Part shown: positions 34,649 to 42,807 of the stretch, piece after piece | Layout: every line of letters starts with the position of its first letter | How positions within the stretch are numbered: position 1 is the stretch's first letter | Source: Streptomyces sp. CHD11 | Lineage (GTDB): Bacteria > Actinomycetota > Actinomycetes > Streptomycetales > Streptomycetaceae | Assembly: GCF_018638295.1 (NCBI RefSeq) | Contig: NZ_JABTTS010000014.1 | Span: forward strand, 1 to 64,000 | Direction of reading: 5' to 3' | DNA: 64,000 nt | Program-made: the position numbers and the translations under genes | The notes under the pieces: generated by a model | Seen by the model: only the letters and a program-made list of their open reading frames with translations | Databases searched by the model: none | What the model was told of the DNA's origin: nothing

Positions 34649-35572
34649 TCAGAACACCGAGAGGCCGGTGAGTGTGGTGAACCGGTCCAGCGCGGCGACG
34701 CCGGCCACCGAGTTGCCCCGCTCGTCCAGTCCGGGGCCCCACACGCACAGAGCGCAGCGGCCCGGGACGACCGCGATGATCCCGCCGCCGACACCGCTCT
34801 TGCCGGGCAGTCCGACCCGGTAGGCGAAGTCCCCGGCCGCGTCGTACGTACCGCAGGTCAGCATCACGGCGTTGACCTGTTTGGCCTGGCTGCCGCTGAG
34901 CAGCCGGGTGCCGTCGGCGCGGACGCCGTGCCGGGCGAGGAAGCCGGTCGCCAGAGCGAGATCCGCGCAGGAAGCGGAGACGGAACACTGGCGGAAGTAC
35001 TGGTCGAGCAGGACCGGCACGGGATTGTCGATATTGCCGTAGGACGCCATGAAGTGGGCCAGGGCCGCGTTCCGGTCGCTGTGGGACTCCTCGGAGGCGG
35101 CGACCGCCATGTCGAACCCGAGGTCGGGATTGCCGCTCTCCGCCCGCAGGAACGTCAGCAGTTCGCCGGCCGCGTCACCGGTACGGGTGTGCAGCCGGTC
35201 CGTGACGACGAGGGCGCCCGCGTTGATGAACGGATTGCGCGGGATGCCGTCCTCGTACTCCAGCTGGACCAGGGAGTTGAACGGGTTGCCGGAGGGTTCG
35301 CGGCCCACGTGCTCCCACAGGTCGTCGCCCTCGCGCGCCAGGTCGAGGGCGAGGGTGAACACCTTGGTGATGGACTGCGCGGAGAACGGCCGGCGCCACT
35401 CCCCCACCCCGTACACCGTGCCGTCCGGTTCGGCGACGGCCATGCCGAAGCTCCTGGGGTCACAGGCCGCGAGCGCCGGAATGTAGCCGGCGGGACGGCC
35501 CCGGCCCGGGGTCCGCTCGATCTCCTCGGCGATACGCTCCAGAACCGGCTCGAACGTCGTGGGAACTGCCAT
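34649..35572 (-). CDS. glsA: Glutaminase A
   Basis: 307 residues, the standard bacterial glutaminase length. It hydrolyses L-glutamine to glutamate and ammonia. The catalytic pair S67/K70 is in PFSAQSITKVF. Other family motifs are present: REPSGNPFNSL, NPFINAGALV, YFRQCSVS and GLPGKSGVGGGI. ATG 35572 is chosen; the frame continues to 35746 through non-homologous sequence. It ends 28 bp from the convergent carboxypeptidase gene and lies next to an asparaginase gene on the same strand, suggesting an amide-nitrogen catabolic group. Confidence 0.93.
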   Translation of the reverse strand: MAVPTTFEPVLERIAEEIERTPGRGRPAGYIPALAACDPRSFGMAVAEPDGTVYGVGEWRRPFSAQSITKVFTLALDLAREGDDLWEHVGREPSGNPFNSLVQLEYEDGIPRNPFINAGALVVTDRLHTRTGDAAGELLTFLRAESGNPDLGFDMAVAASEESHSDRNAALAHFMASYGNIDNPVPVLLDQYFRQCSVSASCADLALATGFLARHGVRADGTRLLSGSQAKQVNAVMLTCGTYDAAGDFAYRVGLPGKSGVGGGIIAVVPGRCALCVWGPGLDERGNSVAGVAALDRFTTLTGLSVF

Positions 35573-35749
35573 GACCTCATTCTCCAGGAGAGGGTCCTGC
35601 GTGCCTTCGGCGGCTTCGCCCCGGCGACGTCCTAGGGGAGGGTCGCACGAGGACCCGCCGCGCGGGGGCGTGGGGAACCGCACGACGGGCCGCCGGCGGA
35701 CCGCACGGACGGACGGAACCCCGTTCTCCCCGGCGGCGAGCGGCAAAGG

Positions 35750-36766
35750 TCAGGCACACGCGGGGACGGTCGCCGGAGCGAGCGCCGGCGCCCGCCGCAC
35801 CTCACCGACCGGCCGCCCGCCCCCGAGCAGCGCCTCCCCCGCGAACTCCGCGAGCAGCGACGCGTCCACCCCCGCGAGCGCCAGTGCCGCCGCGGCCACC
35901 GGGACCCGTGCCCGGGCGGCCCCGTCGGCGATCTTCACGGCGACGGCGCGGCCGTCGGGCAGAGCGGCGACCTGCACGCCCTCGAAGCCGTCCTTGGCGA
36001 GGAGCCCGGGGACCGCCCGCATCAGCGCGGCCACGTCACGGCCGGAACCGGAGGCCATCTCGGCGTGCCCGCGCATCGCGTCGGCGACGCGGGCCTCGGG
36101 GGTTCCGGGCGCGGCGGTGGTGAGCCGTGCGGCGGCGACGGCGAGACCGCGCAGGGAGACCGAGAACAGGGGCGCGCCGCAGCCGTCGACGGTGACCGCG
36201 GCGACACGCTGCCCCGTGAGGTCCTCGACGGTCTCGGCGATCGCCCGCTGGAGGGGGTGGGCGGGGTCGAGGTAGTCGTCGAGGGACCAGCCGTTGAGCG
36301 CGGCCGTGTACATCATGGCGGCGTGCTTGCCCGAGCAGTTCTGCGCGAGCCGGGACGGCGGCCGGCCCTCGAGCACCCAGGTGTCCCGCACGACCGGGTC
36401 GAACGGCAGGTCGGGGATGTTACGGAGATCGTCCTCGGTCAGTCCGGCCAGTTCGAGGACGCGCCGGGTGCCGGCCAGATGGCGTTCCTCGCCGGAGTGG
36501 CTGGCCGCGGCGAGCGACAGCAGTTCCGCGTCGAGGGGGAGTCCGGCGCGGACCATGGCCACGGCCTGGACGGGCTTGAGCGCGGAACGGGGATAGCAGG
36601 CCGCCTCGGCGTCGCCGAGCTCGAAGCAGACCTGGCCGGCCCCGTCGAGGATCACGACGGAGCCGTAGTGGACGCCTTCGACGACCCCGCCCCGTATCAG
36701 GTGGGCGACGGGGGCGTGGAAGGGCTCGCGGACCGGGGGCGGACCGGCGGGGAAGCTGCTGTGCAT
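35750..36766 (-). CDS. Asparaginase II-family protein
   Basis: 338 residues of the asparaginase_II family (thermolabile Rhizobium-type asparaginase). Recognisable blocks: GGVVEGVHYGSVVILD, CYPRSALKPVQAVAMV, LAAASHSGEERH, NCSGKHAAMM, VDGCGAPLFSVSL and SGSGRDVAALM. It hydrolyses asparagine to aspartate and ammonia. Its start overlaps the stop of the upstream GntR gene by one base (TGATG), so the two are translationally coupled and the regulator probably controls it. The glutaminase lies downstream on the same strand, 177 bp away. Confidence 0.9.
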   Translation of the reverse strand: MHSSFPAGPPPVREPFHAPVAHLIRGGVVEGVHYGSVVILDGAGQVCFELGDAEAACYPRSALKPVQAVAMVRAGLPLDAELLSLAAASHSGEERHLAGTRRVLELAGLTEDDLRNIPDLPFDPVVRDTWVLEGRPPSRLAQNCSGKHAAMMYTAALNGWSLDDYLDPAHPLQRAIAETVEDLTGQRVAAVTVDGCGAPLFSVSLRGLAVAAARLTTAAPGTPEARVADAMRGHAEMASGSGRDVAALMRAVPGLLAKDGFEGVQVAALPDGRAVAVKIADGAARARVPVAAAALALAGVDASLLAEFAGEALLGGGRPVGEVRRAPALAPATVPACA

Positions 36767-37488
36767 CACACTGCCTGGGATCGGTCGTGGGGCGGCGCCG
36801 AGCGCACGATGTCGGTGAGGGTGGTCCCGACGCGGTCGAGATGGTGGGTCATGGCGTCGACGGCGCCGGACTCGGAGCCGGCGGTCAGCGACTCGAGGAT
36901 CGCCCGGTGCTCGCGGTCGGACCGCTCGCGGCGGTCGCCGAGTTCGTTGAGGAACGCGGACTGGCGGGCCAGTGCGTCCCGGATCTCCTCGATGACGCGG
37001 CGGAACACCGGGTTCTGGGCGGCCTCGGCGACGGAGAGGTGGAAGAGGGTGTCCATGGCCACCCACGCGGTGGTGTCCGTCTCCCGTTCCATCCGGTCCA
37101 GGAGACGCTCCAGGCGGTCGAGGTTCTCCGGGGTGCGCCGCCGGGCGGCGTACCCGGCGATCGGGATCTCGATGTGACGGCGCACCTCCATCAGGTCGCC
37201 GGCCGCGTAGTCGCCGAAGGTGGGGTCCTGTACGGCGTCGGCCACGACGAAGGTGCCGCTGCCGGTCCTGGAGACGGTCAGGCCCATCGTCTGCAGGGCC
37301 CTCAGGGCCTCGCGGAGCACGGGCCGGGAGACCTCGAGGACGCGGCACAGCTCCGCCTCGGGGGGCAGCTTGGCGCCGATCGGGTACTCACCGCGCTCGA
37401 TGGCGCCGCGAAGGTGGGTGAGCACCGCTTCCATCGCGCTGACACGCCGCAGCCCCGGCCCACTTGTCCGGCTGTCTGACAGATTCAC
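36766..37488 (-). CDS. GntR-family regulator, FCD (FadR-like) subfamily
   Basis: 240 residues. The winged helix (about 18-88) reads IGAKLPPEAELCRVLEVSRPVLREALRALQTMG. The FCD effector domain (about 98-225) keeps the metal-ligand His/Asp pattern (FHLSVAEAAQNP, HRAILESL, MTHHLDRV). It is translationally coupled to the asparaginase gene and is a plausible repressor of amide catabolism. The GTG start at 37488 lies inside a CTGTCTGACAG palindrome (37471-37481), itself operator-like. An internal ATG at 37434 would free that palindrome to act as the operator, so the start is uncertain. Confidence 0.9.
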   Translation of the reverse strand: MNLSDSRTSGPGLRRVSAMEAVLTHLRGAIERGEYPIGAKLPPEAELCRVLEVSRPVLREALRALQTMGLTVSRTGSGTFVVADAVQDPTFGDYAAGDLMEVRRHIEIPIAGYAARRRTPENLDRLERLLDRMERETDTTAWVAMDTLFHLSVAEAAQNPVFRRVIEEIRDALARQSAFLNELGDRRERSDREHRAILESLTAGSESGAVDAMTHHLDRVGTTLTDIVRSAPPHDRSQAV

Positions 37489-37647
37489 GGAGCCGATGGT
37501 GCGGGGGTGGCACGGGCGCTGTCAAGCGGAGGTCGAGTGCCGTCCGCGGGCGCGTTCCCGCTCGCCGGCCCTTGGGCGGTTCCGCTCGCCCCGCACCGTG
37601 CGGTCCCTCGCCGTCCCGCACGGGCCGGGAGCACCGGACACGCGGTT

Positions 37648-38022
37648 CTAACCCCACACCGCTTCGGCCAGTGCCGCACCCGCGAAGGCCGCGCCCAGGC
37701 CGGCCGCCACACTCACCACCACGTTCGCGGCGGCGTAGCCGCGGGCGCCGGTCCCGGCCAGGCGAAGGGTCTCGTAGGAGAAGGTGGAGTAGGTGGTCAG
37801 GGCGCCGCACAGGCCCGTGCCGAGAAGCAGCTGGAGACGGGAGTCCGCGGCGCCCGCCGCCGCCGCGCCGGTGAGCAGGCCGAGTACCAGACTGCCCGTG
37901 ACATTGACCGTGAACGTCCCCCAGGGAAACACGGAGTCGTGCCGGAACTGCACCGCACGGTCGGTGAGATAACGCAGCGGGGCCCCGACCATGGCGCCCA
38001 GCATCACGTACAGCCAGTTCAC
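37648..38022 (-). CDS. crcB: Fluoride exporter CrcB/Fluc, subunit 1
   Basis: 124 residues with four membrane helices. Fluc signature segments are present: GAPLRYLTDR, PWGTFTVNVTGSLVLGLL (the conserved Asn) and CGALTTYSTFSYE. Fluc channels are dual-topology dimers, and actinobacteria commonly encode two different subunits that form a heterodimer. The GTG start overlaps the stop of a short DUF190-like frame (GTGA). The operon order on the minus strand is HTH gene, crcB (38252), short frame, this gene. Confidence 0.93.
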   Translation of the reverse strand: MNWLYVMLGAMVGAPLRYLTDRAVQFRHDSVFPWGTFTVNVTGSLVLGLLTGAAAAGAADSRLQLLLGTGLCGALTTYSTFSYETLRLAGTGARGYAAANVVVSVAAGLGAAFAGAALAEAVWG

Positions 38023-38255
38023 CGAGGCTCCTCGCGGCGCGTGTGCCGGGCCGCCCCGCGGCGGTGCGGGAGCGCCGGGCTCCGGCCGCCCGGCCCGTCG
38101 GGTTCCGGCGGGGCCCCTGTGCGCCGCCCGATGCCGGTCACGACGACCGCCGCCGGGTGGTCCCCACCCTCCACGGAGCGGGGCCGGTGGCGCCGGATGT
38201 CGCTCTCGCCGGCATACGCGCTCGGGCGGGGGACGGCTCCGGCCGACCGTGTCAC
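38019..38255 (-). pseudogene. Shrunken DUF190-like frame between the two crcB genes
   Basis: A 78-codon frame with a GTGA overlap to each crcB gene. Near its N-terminus it reads YAGESDIRRHRP, matching the start of DUF190 proteins (VFVGEDDxWHHRP). It then jumps to DHPAAVVVT, matching the later DUF190 strand (LPVAVVIVDT). About 40 residues that normally lie between are missing. The C-terminal third is Arg/Pro-rich and unlike the family. DUF190 genes commonly sit between crcB pairs in Streptomyces. This looks like a DUF190 gene collapsed by deletion but kept in frame, so it still couples translation of the exporter subunits. It may make a non-functional peptide. Confidence 0.6.
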
Positions 38256-38695
38256 GGCCGCCTCCTGGTCAGGACGCGCCGGGTCACCGAGGCGGCCGAC
38301 CACACCGCGGCCAGCGCCGCGAGGGGGGTCACCGCGAGGTACACGAGTCCGGCACCCGCCTCGCCCTCGCCGAACAGGCCGTGGAGGTCCACGGCGTAGG
38401 TCGAGAAGGTGGTGAAACCGCCGAGGACGCCGGTGCCGAAGAACGGCCGGACGAGGGGGTGGACGGCGCCGGACCCGGTGATGATCACCATGAACACGCC
38501 GATGGCGGCACAGCCGGAGACATTGACCCAGAGGTTCGTCCAGGGGAATCCGTGCGCCGGGGCCGGCCACCCCAGCGAGGCCGCGTACCGCGCCACCGCC
38601 CCCGCTCCCCCGCCGAGGGCGACCGCCGCGACCACGGCGGCCCGGGTACGCAAGACGTGGCGGGCCCGGGGACCCTCGGTTTCCGGGGCTGTCAC
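38252..38695 (-). CDS. crcB: Fluoride exporter CrcB/Fluc, subunit 2
   Basis: 147 residues. A cytoplasmic N-terminus of about 20 residues precedes four membrane helices. Fluc motifs are present: GGGAGAVARYAASL, PWTNLWVNVSGCAAIGVF and LGGFTTFSTYAVDL. It is the upstream partner of a heterodimeric fluoride channel with the product of 37648-38022. It lies 71 bp after the stop of the small HTH gene, so the whole group may be one transcript. I found no fluoride (crcB-motif) riboswitch upstream. Confidence 0.93.
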   Translation of the reverse strand: MTAPETEGPRARHVLRTRAAVVAAVALGGGAGAVARYAASLGWPAPAHGFPWTNLWVNVSGCAAIGVFMVIITGSGAVHPLVRPFFGTGVLGGFTTFSTYAVDLHGLFGEGEAGAGLVYLAVTPLAALAAVWSAASVTRRVLTRRRP

Positions 38696-38766
38696 GGTCG
38701 TACGTCTCCCACTCGTTCGGGGCCAGCCTACCGGCCGGGCACCGGACGGGGCATTCCGGGAGCGCG

Positions 38767-39018
38767 CTACCAGCCCTTGCCGAACAGCTGCGCCACCTCG
38801 GCGATGCGCACCTCGTCACGCCGGTAGTACCGGTGGTCGGCGCCGGTGTACAGCAGGCCCAGCGCGGTGAGCAGCCGGAGGTGGGTCAGGGCGGCCGGGC
38901 GGGTGACGCCGAGCCGGGTGGCGACGTCGTCCGCGGTGAGACCGCGCTCCACCGCGGCGGGTTCGCCCAGCCATGTCAGGATGCGCAGCCGTGTCCCGTC
39001 GACGGGAATCCTCAGCAT
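38767..39018 (-). CDS. Small winged-helix (ArsR-like) regulator
   Basis: 83 residues from ATG 39018, preceded by GGAGGTGGACGAG. A single winged helix: TRLRILTWLGEP, then the recognition segment DDVATRLGVTRPAALTHLRLLTALGLLYTG and a wing ADHRYYRRDEV. There is no obvious metal-binding Cys cluster. It is the first gene on the strand that continues into the two crcB genes, so it may regulate fluoride export or simply be adjacent. GTG 39048 is a possible earlier start. Confidence 0.78.
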   Translation of the reverse strand: MLRIPVDGTRLRILTWLGEPAAVERGLTADDVATRLGVTRPAALTHLRLLTALGLLYTGADHRYYRRDEVRIAEVAQLFGKGW

Positions 39019-39584
39019 CTCGTCCACCTCCACGCCGGGCTTCCTTACTCCGGCGCCCTCCCACTGTGCCGCGACCGGGGCCCTCCTGTCCCGGACTGCC
39101 GGCACCCCGGCCGGGACTCAACGGCCTTCAGCCGCACGGTCGTTCAACCCCGAACCAGTCGACGGGCGACCGGCCGCGACCGGCTTCGCGCCATGCCGTC
39201 GCCGCAGATCGGCGGTGAGGACCCGGCGGCGGCGATCCCGCCGACGGAGCTGGTGAGACACGACTCGGCCCGAGGGGCCCGCCCCGCCCGGTGCGGGGCG
39301 CCGTGGCGCGGAGCAGTCGTGCGCCTCTCCCGGTACGGACTCGGCGGGCACGGTCCCGGGGTGCTGGACCCGCTCGGTCCGGCGGGCCGCACCGCGGCGG
39401 CCGAACGATGGCCGGAGGCGGGAGCGGAAGCCGGTGGTCCGGGTCCCTCCGGGCCGGAGCCCGCCGGCCCTCCGGCGCGCTCACCCCGAGGGCAGGGCTC
39501 CGCACGCCCCCCGCGCCGCCGGCGCGGCGTGCCGCCACGGGCGCCGGGTGAGCGGACCGGGCCCGGGGCCGGACCGGCTCGGCA
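39019..39584. other. 566-bp region without a recognised gene
   Basis: It lies between the HTH gene (start 39018) and the SseB-like gene (stop 39585). Several overlapping frames on both strands are Arg/Pro/Gly-rich with no family signal or good ribosome-binding site. It may be decayed sequence. The HTH gene promoter should be in its left part. Confidence 0.45.
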
Positions 39585-39989
39585 TCACGGGCGGGCCAGC
39601 AGGGACCGCACCCCCTCCGAGGTGAGCGTGAGGCGGTGCTCGGAGCTGCCGTCGATGGTCAGCGACAGATCCTCGGCCGGCCACTGGGCGGCGAGCGCGC
39701 CGAGCGGGACCAGGCGGTAGCGGGAGACGAACGGCAGCAGCCCGGCCATCTCCAGCTCGGACGTGAACACGGGCACCACGTGATCGCCGCCCGGCTGCTC
39801 CAGCACGGGCAGTGCCACGGCGCCCGGGTCGGCGGCCTCCTGGTCACCCGCGTCGTCGGGAACTGGGATCAGTACGTCGCTGTTGGCGAGAGCGTCCAGC
39901 GCCGCCGTGTCCTCGGTGTTGTCGGACAGGGTGTCCAGGGCCCGCTGGGCGGGCGTCGGGGCGTTGTTCTCGTGCGCAGGAGTTTCCAT
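39585..39989 (-). CDS. SseB-like protein
   Basis: 134 residues from ATG 39989. After a polar N-terminus, the sequence ALDALANSDVLIPVPDD ... VALPVLEQPGGDHVVPVFTSELEMAG ... GALAAQWPAEDLSLTIDG matches the SseB N-terminal domain, which is widespread and of unclear function in actinobacteria (named after a Salmonella protein). It is probably cytoplasmic. It is divergent from the GAPDH gene with a 198-bp shared promoter region. The frame is open much further upstream antisense to GAPDH, which is a composition artefact. Confidence 0.75.
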   Translation of the reverse strand: METPAHENNAPTPAQRALDTLSDNTEDTAALDALANSDVLIPVPDDAGDQEAADPGAVALPVLEQPGGDHVVPVFTSELEMAGLLPFVSRYRLVPLGALAAQWPAEDLSLTIDGSSEHRLTLTSEGVRSLLARP

Positions 39990-40187
39990 GGCAGATTCCC
40001 TGGTTGCGATGGTCGTGCGGCCCACCCGGGACCAAGATCCGGCCCGGGCGCAGTCCTGCACGCGTACCCGGTCATCTGGCGCGCAACCCTGTGGATCGCG
40101 GGCGCTCCCCCGTTGCGGACACCCCCTCCGGACCCCCCGACCAGCATGGCTATCATATGAGCACCCTCTAGCTCGAAAGATGATCCT

Positions 40188-41633
40188 GTGACTGTCAACG
40201 AAGACTCGTTCACCCACTGGAAACACCGCGAGGAGATCGCGGAGTCGATGATCCCGATCATCGGGAAGCTGCACCGCGAGCGGGACGTGACCGTCCTGCT
40301 GCACAGTCGCTCCTTGGTGAACAAGTCGGTGGTCAGCATCCTCAAGACCCACCGCTTCGCCCGGCAGATCGCCGGTGAGGAGCTGTCGGTCACCGAGACG
40401 CTGCCCTTCCTCCAGGCACTCACCACCCTCGACCTCGGTCCGTCCCAGATCGACATCGGCCTGCTCGCCGAGGCGTACCGCGCCGGCGACCAGGGCCGGT
40501 CGGTGGCCGAGTTCACCGCTGAGGCCGTCGCCGGCGCGACCGGCGCCAACAAGATCGACCGCCGGGAGCCGCGTGACGTCGTCCTCTACGGTTTCGGCCG
40601 CATCGGCCGCCTGCTGGCCCGGCTGCTGATCGAGAAGTCGGGTTCCGGCAACGGTCTGCGGCTGCGCGCGATCGTGGTCCGCGGGGGCGGCGAGCAGGAC
40701 ATCGTCAAGCGGGCCTCGCTGCTGCGCCGGGACTCCGTGCACGGCCAGTTCCAGGGCACGATCACCGTCGACGAGGCGAACAGCGCCATCGTCGCCAACG
40801 GCAACACCGTCAAGGTGATCTACGCGAACGACCCGGCGGAGATCGACTACGCCGCGTACGGCATCAACGACGCCATCCTGATCGACAACACCGGTATGTG
40901 GCGCGACCGCGAAGGGCTGTCGCAGCACCTGCGCCCGGGTGTCGACAAGGTGGTGCTGACCGCGCCCGGCAAGGGCGACGTGCCCAACATCGTGCACGGT
41001 GTCAACCACGACACCCTCAAGCCCGACGAGCGGATCCTGTCCTGCGCGTCCTGCACCACCAACGCGATCGTGCCGCCGCTGAAGGCGATGGCGGACGAGT
41101 ACGGGGTACTGCGCGGACATGTGGAGACGGTCCACTCGTTCACCAACGACCAGAACCTGCTGGACAATTACCACAAGTCGGAGCGCCGCGGGCGGTCGGC
41201 GCCGCTGAACATGGTGATCACCGAGACGGGCGCCGCCTCGGCCGTCGCCAAGGCGCTGCCGGACCTCGACGCCACCATCACGGGCAGCTCGATCCGGGTC
41301 CCGGTGCCGAACGTCTCGATAGCGATCCTCAACCTCCAGCTGGCCCGCGCGACCGACCGCCAGGAGGTCCTCGACCATCTGCGCAACGTGTCGCTGACCT
41401 CGCCGCTGAAGCGTCAGATCGACTTCATCAGCGCGCCCGACGCGGTCTCCAGCGACTTCGTCGGCTCCCGGCACGCCTCGATCCTGGACGCCGGCGCGCT
41501 GAAGGTCGAGGGCGACAACGCGATCCTCTACCTCTGGTACGACAACGAGTTCGGCTACTCCTGCCAGGTCGTCCGGGTCGTCCAGTACGTCTCGGGCGTG
41601 GAGTACCCGACGTACCCGGCGCCGGAGGTCTGA
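40188..41633 (+). CDS. gap: Glyceraldehyde-3-phosphate dehydrogenase, long form with N-terminal extension
   Basis: 481 residues. An N-terminal extension of about 125 helical residues (MTVNEDSFTHWKHREEIAESMIP...) precedes a GAPDH core. The NAD-binding GFGRIG is at 135-140. The catalytic Cys289 is in SCASCTTNAIV, followed by VHSFTNDQNLLDNYH and the C-terminal WYDNEFGYSCQVV. Long GAPDHs of this type are known as a second enzyme in actinobacteria beside the 335-residue glycolytic form. Direction (catabolic or gluconeogenic) and NAD/NADP preference cannot be read with certainty. It starts at GTG 40188. Terminator at 41675-41706. Confidence 0.93.
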   Translation: MTVNEDSFTHWKHREEIAESMIPIIGKLHRERDVTVLLHSRSLVNKSVVSILKTHRFARQIAGEELSVTETLPFLQALTTLDLGPSQIDIGLLAEAYRAGDQGRSVAEFTAEAVAGATGANKIDRREPRDVVLYGFGRIGRLLARLLIEKSGSGNGLRLRAIVVRGGGEQDIVKRASLLRRDSVHGQFQGTITVDEANSAIVANGNTVKVIYANDPAEIDYAAYGINDAILIDNTGMWRDREGLSQHLRPGVDKVVLTAPGKGDVPNIVHGVNHDTLKPDERILSCASCTTNAIVPPLKAMADEYGVLRGHVETVHSFTNDQNLLDNYHKSERRGRSAPLNMVITETGAASAVAKALPDLDATITGSSIRVPVPNVSIAILNLQLARATDRQEVLDHLRNVSLTSPLKRQIDFISAPDAVSSDFVGSRHASILDAGALKVEGDNAILYLWYDNEFGYSCQVVRVVQYVSGVEYPTYPAPEV

Positions 41634-41674
41634 TCGGTACGGCCGCTGCCGCGCGGGCGGAGCGACAAAGCGGT

Positions 41675-41706
41675 GGGCGGGGCCGACGACATGTCCGGCC
41701 CCGCCC
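41675..41706. terminator. Terminator after the GAPDH gene
   Basis: GGGCGGGGCCG (41675-41685) pairs perfectly with CGGCCCCGCCC (41696-41706) across a 10-nt loop, 42 bp after the stop. Confidence 0.7.
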
Positions 41707-41798
41707 CGGTCTGCCCGGCTGACCGGCGGTAAGGGCCAGATCGATAACGATCGCCCCGACCGGCTTCCCCGGGCATCCGGAGTTCCTAGTCTTCACAC

Positions 41799-42767
41799 AT
41801 GTCCCTCTTCAGCAGTCGCACCAGCAGACGTCCCCGCATCGCACCGGCCCTCGATGACGCCGATCTCGCCCGCGTACTGGGGAAGTTGAGCAAGCGGGGC
41901 GGCAGCGGCAAGTCGGCCGACGTGGCGCTCGTGGCCACCCTGCTGGAGGAGACCGGGGACGACTGGGACCGCCGCAGTCACCGGATGTCGGTTCTGGCCG
42001 AGGCGACGGCGGACACCGGGGTCGGTTCCGCCTGGCTGGCCAGGGAGCCGGACAACGCCGACGCCCTGATCTTCCACGCCTGGTCCCAGCTGGCGCGCGG
42101 GCTGCGCGAAGGGCACCTGGAAGACGCCGGGCAGCTGCTCACCCAGTGCCACCAGGCCGCCGAGCTGAGACCGGAGGATCCGCTGCCGTGGGTCGTCCTG
42201 ATCGGTGTGTCACGGATCGAGCGGTACGGCCAGAACGACGTCAACGCCGTCTGGCGGGAGGCCACCGGCCGTGACCGCTGGCACCGTGAGGCGTATCTGC
42301 AGATGCTCGCGTATCTGTCGCCGGAGGAGGGCGGTTCCAGCGCCTCCGTACTCGATTTCGTCGACGTGGTACGCAGCCGGATCCCGGCCAACGCGCCGTG
42401 TGCGGCGGTGGAGTTGACCGCGGCCGTCCGCCAGTACCAGGGGTTGCTGGCGCAGGGCGGCGTACGGGCCATGACGGCCGGTCAGCTGTGGGAGGGCGGG
42501 CAGATCGCCACAGCGCTGGAGCAGGCGGCCGCGCTGTGGGTGAAGCCGGGGTTCTTCCAGCACGCGGCGGCCGCGTCGGATCTGAACGTGCTGGCGTACG
42601 CGCTGTGCGCGGCCGGACGCGCCGCTGACGCGCATCCGGTGTTCGAGGCGCTCCAGGGTGTGGTCACTCCGTGGCCGTGGGATGTCGACGGGCCGGCCGT
42701 CCAGCGCTTCGAGCAGCACATGGGCAAGGCGGAACGGGGACGGCAGGGCGGGTTCGGAGGGGCGTAG
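41799..42767 (+). CDS. TPR-like helical protein of unknown function
   Basis: 322 residues, cytoplasmic, nearly all helical. Repeats resembling tetratricopeptide units are visible (ADALIFHAWSQLARGLREG, AAELRPEDPLPWVVLIGVSR, DRWHREAYLQMLAYLSP, NVLAYALCAAGRAADAHPVFEAL). It resembles the uncharacterised actinobacterial proteins whose C-terminal part ends in GVVTPWPW. It lies just right of the GAPDH terminator and converges with the whiE hydroxylase gene. No catalytic motif is visible; a protein-protein interaction role is inferred from the repeats. Confidence 0.78.
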   Translation: MSLFSSRTSRRPRIAPALDDADLARVLGKLSKRGGSGKSADVALVATLLEETGDDWDRRSHRMSVLAEATADTGVGSAWLAREPDNADALIFHAWSQLARGLREGHLEDAGQLLTQCHQAAELRPEDPLPWVVLIGVSRIERYGQNDVNAVWREATGRDRWHREAYLQMLAYLSPEEGGSSASVLDFVDVVRSRIPANAPCAAVELTAAVRQYQGLLAQGGVRAMTAGQLWEGGQIATALEQAAALWVKPGFFQHAAAASDLNVLAYALCAAGRAADAHPVFEALQGVVTPWPWDVDGPAVQRFEQHMGKAERGRQGGFGGA

Positions 42768-42807
42768 GCCCCAAGGCCCCGTGGGGGACCTGGTGGGGGT
42801 GGGCTCG

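Noticed and set aside
38696..38766. Possible fluoride riboswitch upstream of crcB
   Set aside because: I looked for the conserved GATG and pseudoknot pairings of the crcB motif here and upstream of the HTH gene and did not find them.
39118..39584. Several overlapping frames between the small HTH gene and the SseB-like gene
   Set aside because: Arg/Pro-rich in all frames with no coherent gene; recorded only as a gene-free region.
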